Shown here: positions 27,709 through 36,116 of the stretch, piece after piece
Numbering within the stretch: the stretch's first letter is position 1
Layout: each line of letters starts with the position of its first letter
DNA from: Spirochaetota bacterium
GTDB lineage: Bacteria; Spirochaetota; Spirochaetia; Treponematales; Rectinemataceae
Reading direction: 5' to 3'
NCBI GenBank assembly: GCA_008080685.1
Contig: VKGY01000015.1
Coordinates: 5,845-41,960 of the forward strand
Length of the DNA stretch: 36,116 nucleotides
Program-made: the position numbers and the translations under genes
The notes under the pieces: model-generated
What the model saw: the letters and a program-made list of their open reading frames with translations, nothing else
Told to the model about the DNA's origin: nothing
The model's database searches: none

Positions 27709-29192
27709 TTAGAACAGCACCGCCCCACCGTGGCTGTTGTTGTAGGCGTCGTAGCGGTCCTTCTGGGCTAGGAGCTGGGCGCTTGAGAAGGAGGAAGCGT
27801 TGAGGTGCATGTACTCGCCCTGGTAGAGGAAGTAGTAGGTGGCGAGAGCGTTGCCGCCGATGTAGGCGCCGGAGGCGAAGTTGAACTCGGAGGCGACCAG
27901 CTGCTTGGCTAGGAGGTCAATGGAAGCCGATCCGGTCTTGGAGAGGACGGCGCTGGCCTGCTTCAGCCCGACATCACTGGCGGGGAAGTTGAGCGGAGAG
28001 AGGGCGAAGGTGGAAAGAGTGCCCAGGTAGTTAAGGAGAGTCGCCTTGCTCACCTGGATGCCGTTGGTCCTGTTGGCTATGGCCTTGTCCACGTTGTTCT
28101 TCCAGTATCCGATGGTGAAGCCATTGGCGGTTTTGCCGTTCAGCCAGTCGTAGTTGATGAAGAATCCAAAGTTCACGTTTCCCGCGGTGGCCAGGGGATT
28201 CTGGACGGCGGGGCTGGAGTGCACGAAGCCTTCAAGGTCGGCCACGGTCACCTGGTAGTTCTTGGCAAGGAGGTAGGAGAAGCCATAGGAACCGTCGGCG
28301 GCACTGGTCACGGTAAGGGCGGTTCCGTCCTTGTCCAGGGTCACGTTGACGTTGGGAAGGGCGGGCTCGCCTGCATCGCGGACGCCATTGCTGTTCGCGT
28401 CGTAGAAGACAAAGCCGGAGATGGTCTCGTAGGTGAAGCCGAAGTTCACGTTCTGGGCGCTGGCGGTGACAGTCAAGGATGCGGGACTGGTCCTGTAGAA
28501 TCCTTCCACTTCTCCTGAACCCACGGTGTAGGGCTGGGCGAAGAGCTGGGTGAAGGTGTAAGAGCCGTCGGGAGCGGTGGTAACCGTGACGCCGTTGGAG
28601 AGGTTTACGCTGACGCCGGCCAATCCGGACTCAAGCCAGATATGGTCTGGGTGGGAACCACGGGATCGTCGCCGTCGTCATCGTGGTCTCCAGGGACAAC
28701 CCAGGCGAAGTCAGAGTGGCTTATACCGGCGAATCTCCCTGAGGAGTTTACTGGGGTGTGAACCTGAGTGTCAGCTAGTACTCCGTTGGGGCTGTAATCG
28801 TATACGTTGCCGCCGTTGCCGCCCTTTACAAAGATCGCGAGGACGGGGGTGGTGGAGACAAAGTCGAAGCCAACTACGCTAGTACCAGATTCTACGAGTG
28901 TTGCGTTGGGGCCTTGGTACCAGAGCTTGGTGATGGTGATGGGTCCAATCTGCTCGTTCAGGGCGGGGGCTCCATTATCACGCTTCTGGCTGGCGATAGT
29001 GGTCCCGTTGGCCAAATCGAGAACGACAGTGGCGTTGTAGTCCAACGTTGATGCCTGAACCAAGGCTTTCGCGCTGCCGGAGACGCTGGGAATGGAGCTG
29101 TCGGTCAGGGGGTTGGCGCAGGATGCAAGGAAGACCGCAAGGGCGAGAGCGGCAAAACTATATTTCACCGCCTTGTAAAATGACTTTTTCAT
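27709..29192 (-). pseudogene. Surface lipoprotein with SdrD-B-like repeats and 'GYWKN' C-terminal domain, split by frameshift/deletion near 28605-28625
   Basis: N-terminal ORF 28605-29192 (lipobox FLASC; IFVKGGNGGNVYDYSPNG...PVVPTQTISGL). C-terminal ORF 27709-28623 (LAGVSVNLSNGVTVTTAPDGSYTFTQL...TISGFVFYDANSNGVRDAGEPALPNVNVTL...ANGFTIGYWKNN). Adjacent parts of one SdrD-B repeat fall in different frames. Confidence 0.78.
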
Positions 29193-29326
29193 AAAACCTC
29201 ACTTTTTTAAAGCACTTTAATTTAAGTACCTTACTAATTGCAGGAAACCTAATATATTTTTTTTCTAATGACAAGGGGCGAGGTGAATAATTTTGTCAAA
29301 AATATTAAAAAAAAATAAAAATATTG

Positions 29327-30625
29327 TCACTTTGCCGTTATGGTGAGAACCTTCAAGCCCCCAGTGCCTACCGCCGCCACCGCGACGGTATTCTTTCCAG
29401 CCACGTAATTTACGGACTCATCCAGGCCGAAGCGGATGGAGCCGGCTATGTTGTCTGCGCCTGCGTCGGACTGCGAGGCCAGGGCGTCGGCGTCGCCCAC
29501 CCAGAGCCCGGCCTCGCCGTTGGCTATGTAGAGGATGTTCTTGGCGCCCGTGTTCCCCATGGAGACCGAATTGCTGGATTGGTCTTCATAGGGGATGACG
29601 CTAGGGTCGAAGTCGGGCTCGGGTAAAATCTTGCCCTTGCTTGTAAAAACTTCAAGGTAGGACTTGGCTTCCGGGCTAGTGGGATAGGACGAAAGGCTGT
29701 AGGTCGCTGACGGGGCGGAGAGATTGCCATTGGCGTAGCGCTTGATGCTCGCCGTGGTCGAGGGGGATGCGTAGCTTCCGTTGAGCACGAGGACATCCGA
29801 GCCTGATACCTTGACCGACCTTGCATCCACAAGGCCGGAGGAAAGGCCTGTGGCGATGTAGCCGCCGGTTTTAATGGTAAGGGTAGAGGGATCGAGGGCG
29901 TAGAGGCCCACATTGGGCTGGTCGGCGGCGTCGTAGGCCCCGGTGGTGACGTACAAGACGCCGGTCTGGCGCGCCAGGTCGGTGGCGAAATAGCCCGGGA
30001 GGGTTATTTGAGCCAAGGGGGAGGCGCTTAGGACGCCTTTCTTGAGTTCGTATGCCCTGACATGGGCCAAGCCTCCGCTCTCGCCGGGGGCGGCAGATCT
30101 GCCGGCTAGATAGGCGATTCCCGCCTCCTCAAGGACAGCGGCAACATCGAAATCGGAGAATGAGAGAGTAGAGGTGATATTGGGTCTATTGGCGTTGGAA
30201 AGATTGATCACATCCACGGCGCCGTAAACCGCCGCTCCCTTGGTCATGTAGGCCACCAGGGCGGTCTTGCCGTCCGAGGTGAGCCAGACATGGGAGGCCT
30301 GGAGGGGATTGCCGGTGGCGTCCCTGGGCGGGGAGACTTCGGCGATCAGCTTGATGGACACGCTGCCCAGGACCTCGGGCTTTGGGGCTTTGACTCCCCT
30401 GGAATCGGAGGATGCAAGGGAGGCGGCTTTCGCCATGCCGCGGGAATAGGCTTGGGCGTCGTCGATGCCGACGAGGCTCAGTTCTTCTTCGGCATAGACT
30501 ATCCGTCCCGAATCATCCCACCAGGGAAGTATGAGGTTGCAGGAGATCAAGAGGAGTGCCGCCAAGCCTACGGCCGCGCAGAGGGTGAGCATAGAGAGTC
30601 TTTTGTTCGCATGCATCGCTTTCAT
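29327..30625 (-). CDS. Lipoprotein of unknown function, possible beta-propeller-like repeats
   Basis: Signal peptide plus lipobox LLISC; repeated short beta segments (TALVAYMTKGAAVYGAVDVINLSNANRP; AVLEEAGIAYLAG; ILYIANGEAGLWVGDA; VAVAAVGTGGLKVLTI). Confidence 0.6.
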   Translation of the reverse strand: MKAMHANKRLSMLTLCAAVGLAALLLISCNLILPWWDDSGRIVYAEEELSLVGIDDAQAYSRGMAKAASLASSDSRGVKAPKPEVLGSVSIKLIAEVSPPRDATGNPLQASHVWLTSDGKTALVAYMTKGAAVYGAVDVINLSNANRPNITSTLSFSDFDVAAVLEEAGIAYLAGRSAAPGESGGLAHVRAYELKKGVLSASPLAQITLPGYFATDLARQTGVLYVTTGAYDAADQPNVGLYALDPSTLTIKTGGYIATGLSSGLVDARSVKVSGSDVLVLNGSYASPSTTASIKRYANGNLSAPSATYSLSSYPTSPEAKSYLEVFTSKGKILPEPDFDPSVIPYEDQSSNSVSMGNTGAKNILYIANGEAGLWVGDADALASQSDAGADNIAGSIRFGLDESVNYVAGKNTVAVAAVGTGGLKVLTITAK

Positions 30626-30731
30626 CTTCTATCTCCGTTCACGCTAAATATGCACGGTTAGTGCGCAGGAAAGCAAGCTAGGCTACAATGGTAGTGCACG
30701 GATGGTTGGACATGAACCGAGGAGGAACCCC

Positions 30732-31568
30732 ATGCGAAACAAAGAGATAGAAGAGACCCTGTCGTACTTGAAATCGAGATTGCCCCGGACGCCCAAGATC
30801 GCCCTTGTCCTTGGTTCGGGATTGGGGGTCCTGGCCGAGGAGATCGAGGATCCCGTGATTATTCCCTACGGGGAAATTCCCAATTTTCCCCAATCCACCG
30901 CCCCGGGCCACGCGGGACGCCTGGTTGCAGGTAGATTCCAGGGGATCGATGTCCTTGCCATGCAGGGAAGGTTCCATTATTACGAAGGATATCCCCTGGA
31001 GACGATCGCCTTTCCTCCCCGGGTCTTCAAAGCCCTGGGGGTGGAGATCATCTTCCTCACCAACGCCGCGGGCGGTGTGAACACGGCCTTCAAGCCCGGG
31101 CAGATCATGCTTATAAAGGACCATATAAATCTGAACAGCCTCAACCCCTGCCTGGGGCCCAACGACCCGGAGCTGGGTTTGCGGTTCTTCGACATGTCCA
31201 GGGCTTATGACCCAGAACTCCGGGCCTTGGCAAAGGGAGCCGCGAAATCCTTGGGGATGGAGGTTGCTGAAGGTGTCTACATGTGGTTCACAGGCCCGAG
31301 CTTCGAGACGCCTGCCGAAATCCGGGCAGCCCGGGTCCTCGGCGCCGACGCGGTGGGCATGTCCACGGTGCCTGAGACCATTGCCGCGGTGCACTGCGGG
31401 TTGAGGGTGATAGGCATGTCCTGCATCACCAACCTTGCGGCGGGTGTTACCGAGAACCGCATCACCGCCGAGGAGGTCCTTGAGATCTCCGAGCGGGAAA
31501 AGCCAAGGCTTTCGGCCTTCGTCAAGGCGACCCTGACGGCCATCCGGACGGCGGAGGGCTGGCGGTGA
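30732..31568 (+). CDS. Purine nucleoside phosphorylase (PNP-I family)
   Basis: KIALVLGSGLGVLAEEIEDP; GRFHYYEGYPLE; LTNAAGGVNTAFKPGQIMLIKDHIN; FTGPSFETPAEIRAARVLGADAVGMSTVPE. Confidence 0.95.
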   Translation: MRNKEIEETLSYLKSRLPRTPKIALVLGSGLGVLAEEIEDPVIIPYGEIPNFPQSTAPGHAGRLVAGRFQGIDVLAMQGRFHYYEGYPLETIAFPPRVFKALGVEIIFLTNAAGGVNTAFKPGQIMLIKDHINLNSLNPCLGPNDPELGLRFFDMSRAYDPELRALAKGAAKSLGMEVAEGVYMWFTGPSFETPAEIRAARVLGADAVGMSTVPETIAAVHCGLRVIGMSCITNLAAGVTENRITAEEVLEISEREKPRLSAFVKATLTAIRTAEGWR

Positions 31569-32848
31569 GCCTCTTAGTCAAAAACGCCCTGGTGGAGGGA
31601 ATCCTTTCGGACATCGTGGTCCAAGAGGGCAGGATCGCTTCCATAACGCCCGCCGCTTCGGCCCAGAGCTCGGGCGAAGCCATGGATGAAGTCTTCGACG
31701 CCCGGGGAATGGCCGCCGTGCCGAGCCTGGCAAACGCCCACACCCATGCCGCTATGACCTTGCTGAGGGGCCTCGCGGAGGACATGGAGCTTGAAGCCTG
31801 GCTCACCCAGGCCATTTGGCCAAGGGAGGCCAGGATGAGCCCTGAGGATATCTACTGGGGCACCAGGCTGGCCGCCCTGGAGATGATCGCGTCCGGGACG
31901 AGCATGTGCCAGGACATGTACCTGAACCCTGTCGCCCAGGCCAGAGCGGCCAGGGATTCGGGGATGCGGTTTGTGGTCAACTACGCCCTTATCGACGGAA
32001 TGGACGAAGCCAAGGGCGAAGCCCAGCGCAAGGCTTGCGAGATCTTTTTCAACTCCCTCGGGGCTGAGGATTTCGGCCCGAGGGTGAAATTCAACCTCGC
32101 CGCCCATTCGGTGTACGCCACCTGCCCCACCTCCCTAAAGTGGCTGGGTCAATTTTCACACCAGCGGGGTCTGACCCTCCACATTCACCTGGCTGAGACG
32201 AAGCACGAGGTTGAGGCTTGCCTGGCCCGCACGGAAATGCGTCCCGCCGCCTACCTCGATTCCTTGGGCTGCCTTGGGCCGAATCTCATCGCCGCCCATG
32301 CCTTATGGCTGGACGAGGGTGAATGGAACCTGCTGGCAAAACGAGGCGTGGCCCTGGTCCACAATCCAGCGTCGAACATGAAGCTGGCTTCAGGCCCTGC
32401 TTTCGACTTCGAGGCCGCAAAGTCGCGGGGTATAAGGGTACTCTTGGGAACCGACGGGGCGGCGTCGAACAACAGCCTGGACCTTTTCGCGGACATGAAG
32501 CTGGCCGCCCTCCTCCAAAAGCACGAATACAAGGATCCCCGCCGCCTGGATCTCGACCAGCTTTTTGAAGCGGCGGGCCGCGCCGGGCACGAGGTCTTGG
32601 GCGACGGTGCGGGTCGGCTAGAGTGCGGGAAGGCTGCGGATTTCATCCTGGTCGACCTCGACAGGCCTTCCATGACGCCGTGCCTCAACCTGAGGGCAAG
32701 CATGGTCTACGCGGGCGGCGGCCAGGCGGTGGATTCCATGGTCTGCGACGGGAAGTTCATCATGCGCCATGGGGCCATTGAGGGCTCGGGCGAAGTCCTG
32801 ATCCAGGCCCGGGAAAGGGCGAGAGTCCTGGCTCATGCGTCGAAGTAG
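31565..32848 (+). CDS. Amidohydrolase, 5-methylthioadenosine/S-adenosylhomocysteine deaminase-like
   Basis: NAHTHAAMTLLRGLAEDMELEAWL; THIHLAET-type motif (LHIHLAETKHEVEAC); AAHALWLDEGE; VHNPASNMKLASG; LLGTDGAASNNSLDLF. GTG start overlaps the PNP stop. Confidence 0.88.
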   Translation: MSLLVKNALVEGILSDIVVQEGRIASITPAASAQSSGEAMDEVFDARGMAAVPSLANAHTHAAMTLLRGLAEDMELEAWLTQAIWPREARMSPEDIYWGTRLAALEMIASGTSMCQDMYLNPVAQARAARDSGMRFVVNYALIDGMDEAKGEAQRKACEIFFNSLGAEDFGPRVKFNLAAHSVYATCPTSLKWLGQFSHQRGLTLHIHLAETKHEVEACLARTEMRPAAYLDSLGCLGPNLIAAHALWLDEGEWNLLAKRGVALVHNPASNMKLASGPAFDFEAAKSRGIRVLLGTDGAASNNSLDLFADMKLAALLQKHEYKDPRRLDLDQLFEAAGRAGHEVLGDGAGRLECGKAADFILVDLDRPSMTPCLNLRASMVYAGGGQAVDSMVCDGKFIMRHGAIEGSGEVLIQARERARVLAHASK

Positions 32849-35800
32849 GCCGCATCCTTTCGGGGTACTACGAAGGCGGTGATGGAATGTTCAGGTACGA
32901 GTTGGTGGCCTGAGGTCACCTCAAGGCCGATGCGGGCAGCGCCCAGCAAGTCCAGGACAGCCCTTTGGTATTCCGTTCCGGGGCAGGCAGGGAAACCGAA
33001 GGAATACCTCCTAGTCTTGGCCGGACCTCCCGCGTCCCTGATTTCCTTCTCTATCCTTTCGTGGGCCAGGCGGGCGGCGGCTTCGGCCAAGGCTGATCCA
33101 AGGCCGTGGAGCTTCCAATATTCCTCGTAGTTTCCCGATTCCTTGAGGCCCAAGGCCCGATCCGAGATTTCCCTTCCCACCGTGGCGGCGAAAATGGGCA
33201 TCATGTCGAGCACGGGATGGAAATAATCCGAAATGCTGCGCCTAAGGCCGTCCTTTTCCCGGGGGAAGACCATTTCCACGCTGCTTTTCAATCCTTTTTC
33301 CGGATCTCCGATCAAAAGGCGGCCTTCGGAAACCAAGCGGCAGGGAAAATGGCCGTAGACCAGGGCGGGTCGGAGGATAGGCTCGATCTCCCCAAGGAGC
33401 TTGAGCAATTCATCCTTCGCCTTGGAGAGTTCCTCGCCTCGATAGGCCCAAAGGGTGGAAAAAAGCCATTTTTCATTCAACGCCCCGACCAAGGCATGGA
33501 AGTCAAGGGGCTGGGGTTCCATGGCTCCTGTTTCAGCAAGACGGTAGGCTGGCCCTCCCGGGATCGCGATCGCCGAACCCGAAGCCGAGGCCTTGCGGGA
33601 TCGAGACTCGGGCACCTGAGGCGGGCTCACCAAAGGCTCGGTCGCCTTTGGCCTGTCGCCCACGGCTCCAAGGACTCGGGCTGCCTCGAAGGCATCCTTG
33701 CAGGAGAGCACAAGCCCCGGGTGCTGGGGCTCCAATTCCCTTACAACGTATCGGGGATCGACGGCGGCGCCTCCGCAGAGGACCAGGCGGTCCAGTCCCT
33801 CCCGGTTCAGGGCGGCGCAGGTTTTTTTCATCTCCCCCAGGGAGCGGGTGAGGAGTCCTGAGAGGCCCACAGCCGCCACCCCTTCGTGCCGGGCGGCCTC
33901 GAGGATGCGGTCCGTGGAAACGTCGGTGCCCAGATCCACCACCTCCCAGCCCGAACAGGCGAGGATGGCGGCGACGATGTTCTTGCCTATGTCGTGCAGG
34001 TCTCCCTTCACAGTTGCCATAACCACTTTCCCCTTCGAGGTCTGGGCTTTCATCTCAGCCAAGGGAGTCAAGGCTTTCCTTGCAGCCTCGGCCGACCTCA
34101 AGACTAGGGGAAGGGAAATCGCTCCCTCGGCCCAGAGCCTCCCGGACTCGGCCATCGAGGTGGTCACAGACTCCATGAGGGCTTCATGGCCCTTCGCCTC
34201 AAGGAGGGCGAGGGCGAACTTTTCCGCGGCCTTTTGGTCACCCCGGGAAAGGGCCGCCGCCAAGGTCGATTCCAGGGTCGCTGCGGCACCTGCGGCACCT
34301 GCGGCACCTGCGGCACCTGCGGTGCCGGCAGTGCCGGCAGTGCCGGCAGTGCAGGCGGCCGGGGCAGGCGAGGTTTCCTGGGCTGCCGCGTACTCGAGAA
34401 GGGGACCAAGCTTGTCCTGGGCCTCCGTGTCGCCGCCGGGAAGTCCCAGGGCGGTGAGGGCGGCGGCGCGCAAGGCGGGAGGAATCGCCGAAGGCTTGGG
34501 GATTCCTCCGGTATCGAGGATGGCCGCGTCCAGGCCTGCCGCGGCCGCCGCCTGGAGGAAAAGGGAGGTTGTGGTGGCCCTCACCTTCCTGGGCAGGCCG
34601 TAGGAAATGTTTCCTACTCCAAGGATGGCAAAGGAGCCGGGACAGGCTTTTTTGACTTCGGCAATGGCTGCGATGGTCGCCGCCCCATCGGCGCCGGCGG
34701 CGACAGTGAAGGTCAGTGGATCGAAGAAGAGGTCCTCAGGCGACAGGCCGAACTCGCCTAAGGCCATGTCGTAGAGGTTCCTGCAGATCCGAACCTTGTC
34801 CTCAGAAGTCTTGGCGGGACCTTTTTCGTCCAGGGCGAGGCAAATGACAGCGGCGCCGAACTCCGCGGCGAGGGAAAACACGGCTCTTGCCTTTTCGGCA
34901 TCCTCAAGGCTCGCGGAATTGAGGATGGCTCGGCCGCCCACGAAGGGAAGGGCCTTAGCCAATGCGGCCGGGTCGCTGGAATCAAGGGAAAGCGCAGCCT
35001 TCGCCCGTGGGGCGAGGAGAGAGGCGAGTCTCGAGAGGTCTTCGGCTTCGTCCCGGCCGGGCCTTGAAAGATGGAGGTCGATGGCTGATGCGCCGGTTCC
35101 TTCCTGGGCCAGGGCTTTCTGGGCCATAGCCTCGAAATCCTCTGCGTCCACCAGGGCTGCGAAGGCCGCCGATCCCGCCGAGTTGGCCCTCTCCCCGATG
35201 GAAAAGAATTCAGGCCCTATCGGGACTGGCTCGTACAAGGAGGCGAGGGCGGGCTTAGCCTTCGGGGCTTGCCGCCTGGGAAGCCGTGGCGCTGCGTCCG
35301 CAGCCCAGGTTCGTTGCGCGTCCAAGACTTTCTTCAAGGCGGCAATATGGCCTGGGGCGGTGCCGCAGCAGCCGCCGACAATTTGGATGCCGAATTTTTT
35401 CACCATGGCCGACACCTTCGAGGCGAAAATTTCCGGCCCGAAGGGATAGGTCGTGCAACCCCCTTCGGTGCAGGGGAGTCCTGCGTTGGGCATGAAGCAA
35501 AGGGGAAAGGGCGAAACCCTCGCCAGGGTCGCAAGGGCGGATTCGAGCTCGTCCGGCCCTCCCGAGCAGTTGAGGCCGATGGCCAGGGGCTTGTACGGCG
35601 CCAATATGGCTACCAGGGCTTCGATGCCCGTGCCGGTGAGCATCCTCCCCCTTTCATCCACCGTGGCGGACACTATGAAGGGAAGGCCTCTTCCGCCCCG
35701 GGGGCTCCTGAGCGCGGAGATGGCCGCCTTGATCTGCAGGGGATCCTGGCAGGTTTCTATGATGGCCAGGTCGGCCCCTCCGTCCGCCAAACCTCGGGCT

Positions 35801-36116
35801 TGGGGAAGGTAGGATGCCTTGAGTTCGCTATAGGAGGAGGCGCCGAGGGAGGGCGGGGCTTCGCCAGGTCCCATGGACCCCGCCACGAGGCCTTTCCTGC
35901 CTGCGGGGCGGCAGATCCGGGCTTCGGCGCGGCGCGCGGCGCGGGCCGCCTCAAGATTCACCCGATAGGCGAGGTCCTCGCTTCCCAAATCACGGGTACT
36001 GGCAGAAAAGCTCGCGGTCTCCACCAGGCCCGACCCAGCCTCGAAGTAGGCGGCGTGGAGGGCTTCCACAATCTCCGGATGCTCCAAAGGCAAGAGGGCG
36101 ATCCTGCCCTGGGCGG
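32833..36116 (-). CDS. metH: Cobalamin-dependent methionine synthase, 5' end outside the window
   Basis: Hcy-binding domain (GLNCSGGPDELE, VGGCCGTAPGHIAALK), pterin-binding (IGERANSAGSAAF), B12 cap and binding (GDLHDIGKNIVAAILACSGWEVVDLGTDV), activation domain (FGFPACPGTEYQ). Frame open to the window end. Confidence 0.95.
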   Translation of the reverse strand, partial: AQGRIALLPLEHPEIVEALHAAYFEAGSGLVETASFSASTRDLGSEDLAYRVNLEAARAARRAEARICRPAGRKGLVAGSMGPGEAPPSLGASSYSELKASYLPQARGLADGGADLAIIETCQDPLQIKAAISALRSPRGGRGLPFIVSATVDERGRMLTGTGIEALVAILAPYKPLAIGLNCSGGPDELESALATLARVSPFPLCFMPNAGLPCTEGGCTTYPFGPEIFASKVSAMVKKFGIQIVGGCCGTAPGHIAALKKVLDAQRTWAADAAPRLPRRQAPKAKPALASLYEPVPIGPEFFSIGERANSAGSAAFAALVDAEDFEAMAQKALAQEGTGASAIDLHLSRPGRDEAEDLSRLASLLAPRAKAALSLDSSDPAALAKALPFVGGRAILNSASLEDAEKARAVFSLAAEFGAAVICLALDEKGPAKTSEDKVRICRNLYDMALGEFGLSPEDLFFDPLTFTVAAGADGAATIAAIAEVKKACPGSFAILGVGNISYGLPRKVRATTTSLFLQAAAAAGLDAAILDTGGIPKPSAIPPALRAAALTALGLPGGDTEAQDKLGPLLEYAAAQETSPAPAACTAGTAGTAGTAGAAGAAGAAGAAATLESTLAAALSRGDQKAAEKFALALLEAKGHEALMESVTTSMAESGRLWAEGAISLPLVLRSAEAARKALTPLAEMKAQTSKGKVVMATVKGDLHDIGKNIVAAILACSGWEVVDLGTDVSTDRILEAARHEGVAAVGLSGLLTRSLGEMKKTCAALNREGLDRLVLCGGAAVDPRYVVRELEPQHPGLVLSCKDAFEAARVLGAVGDRPKATEPLVSPPQVPESRSRKASASGSAIAIPGGPAYRLAETGAMEPQPLDFHALVGALNEKWLFSTLWAYRGEELSKAKDELLKLLGEIEPILRPALVYGHFPCRLVSEGRLLIGDPEKGLKSSVEMVFPREKDGLRRSISDYFHPVLDMMPIFAATVGREISDRALGLKESGNYEEYWKLHGLGSALAEAAARLAHERIEKEIRDAGGPAKTRRYSFGFPACPGTEYQRAVLDLLGAARIGLEVTSGHQLVPEHSITAFVVPRKDAAYFDA
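34282..34353. repeat. In-frame 9-nt tandem repeat inside metH (interdomain linker)
   Basis: Four exact units tgcggcacc, then tgcggtgcc, ggcagtgcc x2, ggcagtgca; encodes TAGTAGTAGTAGAAGAAGAAGAAGAA on the minus strand. Confidence 0.9.

Noticed and set aside
34186-34761. Plus-strand ORF with CGTCGTCGT and GSAGSAG repeats
   Set aside because: Shadow of the 9-nt metH repeat on the opposite strand; no independent coding evidence.

Overview
This 36.1-kb GC-rich bacterial window has gene content and operon style that suggest a spirochaete (low-confidence inference). It encodes: the 3' end of an outer-membrane-type protein; a broken AAA/DUF4143 ATPase; a TPR / GT2 glycosyltransferase / PlsC-like acyltransferase operon; a peptide or gamma-glutamyl cassette (C69/secernin-like peptidase, membrane-anchored protein, gamma-glutamyltranspeptidase, DctM-like permease, an unlisted 48-aa membrane ORF, AstE/AspA-type deacylase); two VapBC-type toxin-antitoxin pairs; an aldo/keto reductase; a damaged sbcD-sbcC pair; an oppABCDF operon; an aldose-1-epimerase-like gene; KDPG aldolase plus PfkB kinase; two lipoprotein loci (one a broken SdrD-B/'GYWKN' surface protein); and PNP, MTA/SAH deaminase and metH. 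No tRNA, rRNA, CRISPR array or transposase was recognised. Two signals stand out. First, degenerate 9-nt periodic (GACAGGATA-like) intergenic arrays folding into long imperfect inverted repeats flank a vapBC/epimerase segment (22.79-22.90 kb and 24.81-24.96 kb). Second, several genes look damaged by small internal deletions or frameshifts: the ATPase, sbcD, the sbcC 3' end, the SdrD-like lipoprotein and possibly a vapB. All calls come from reading motifs by eye; no database search was run.
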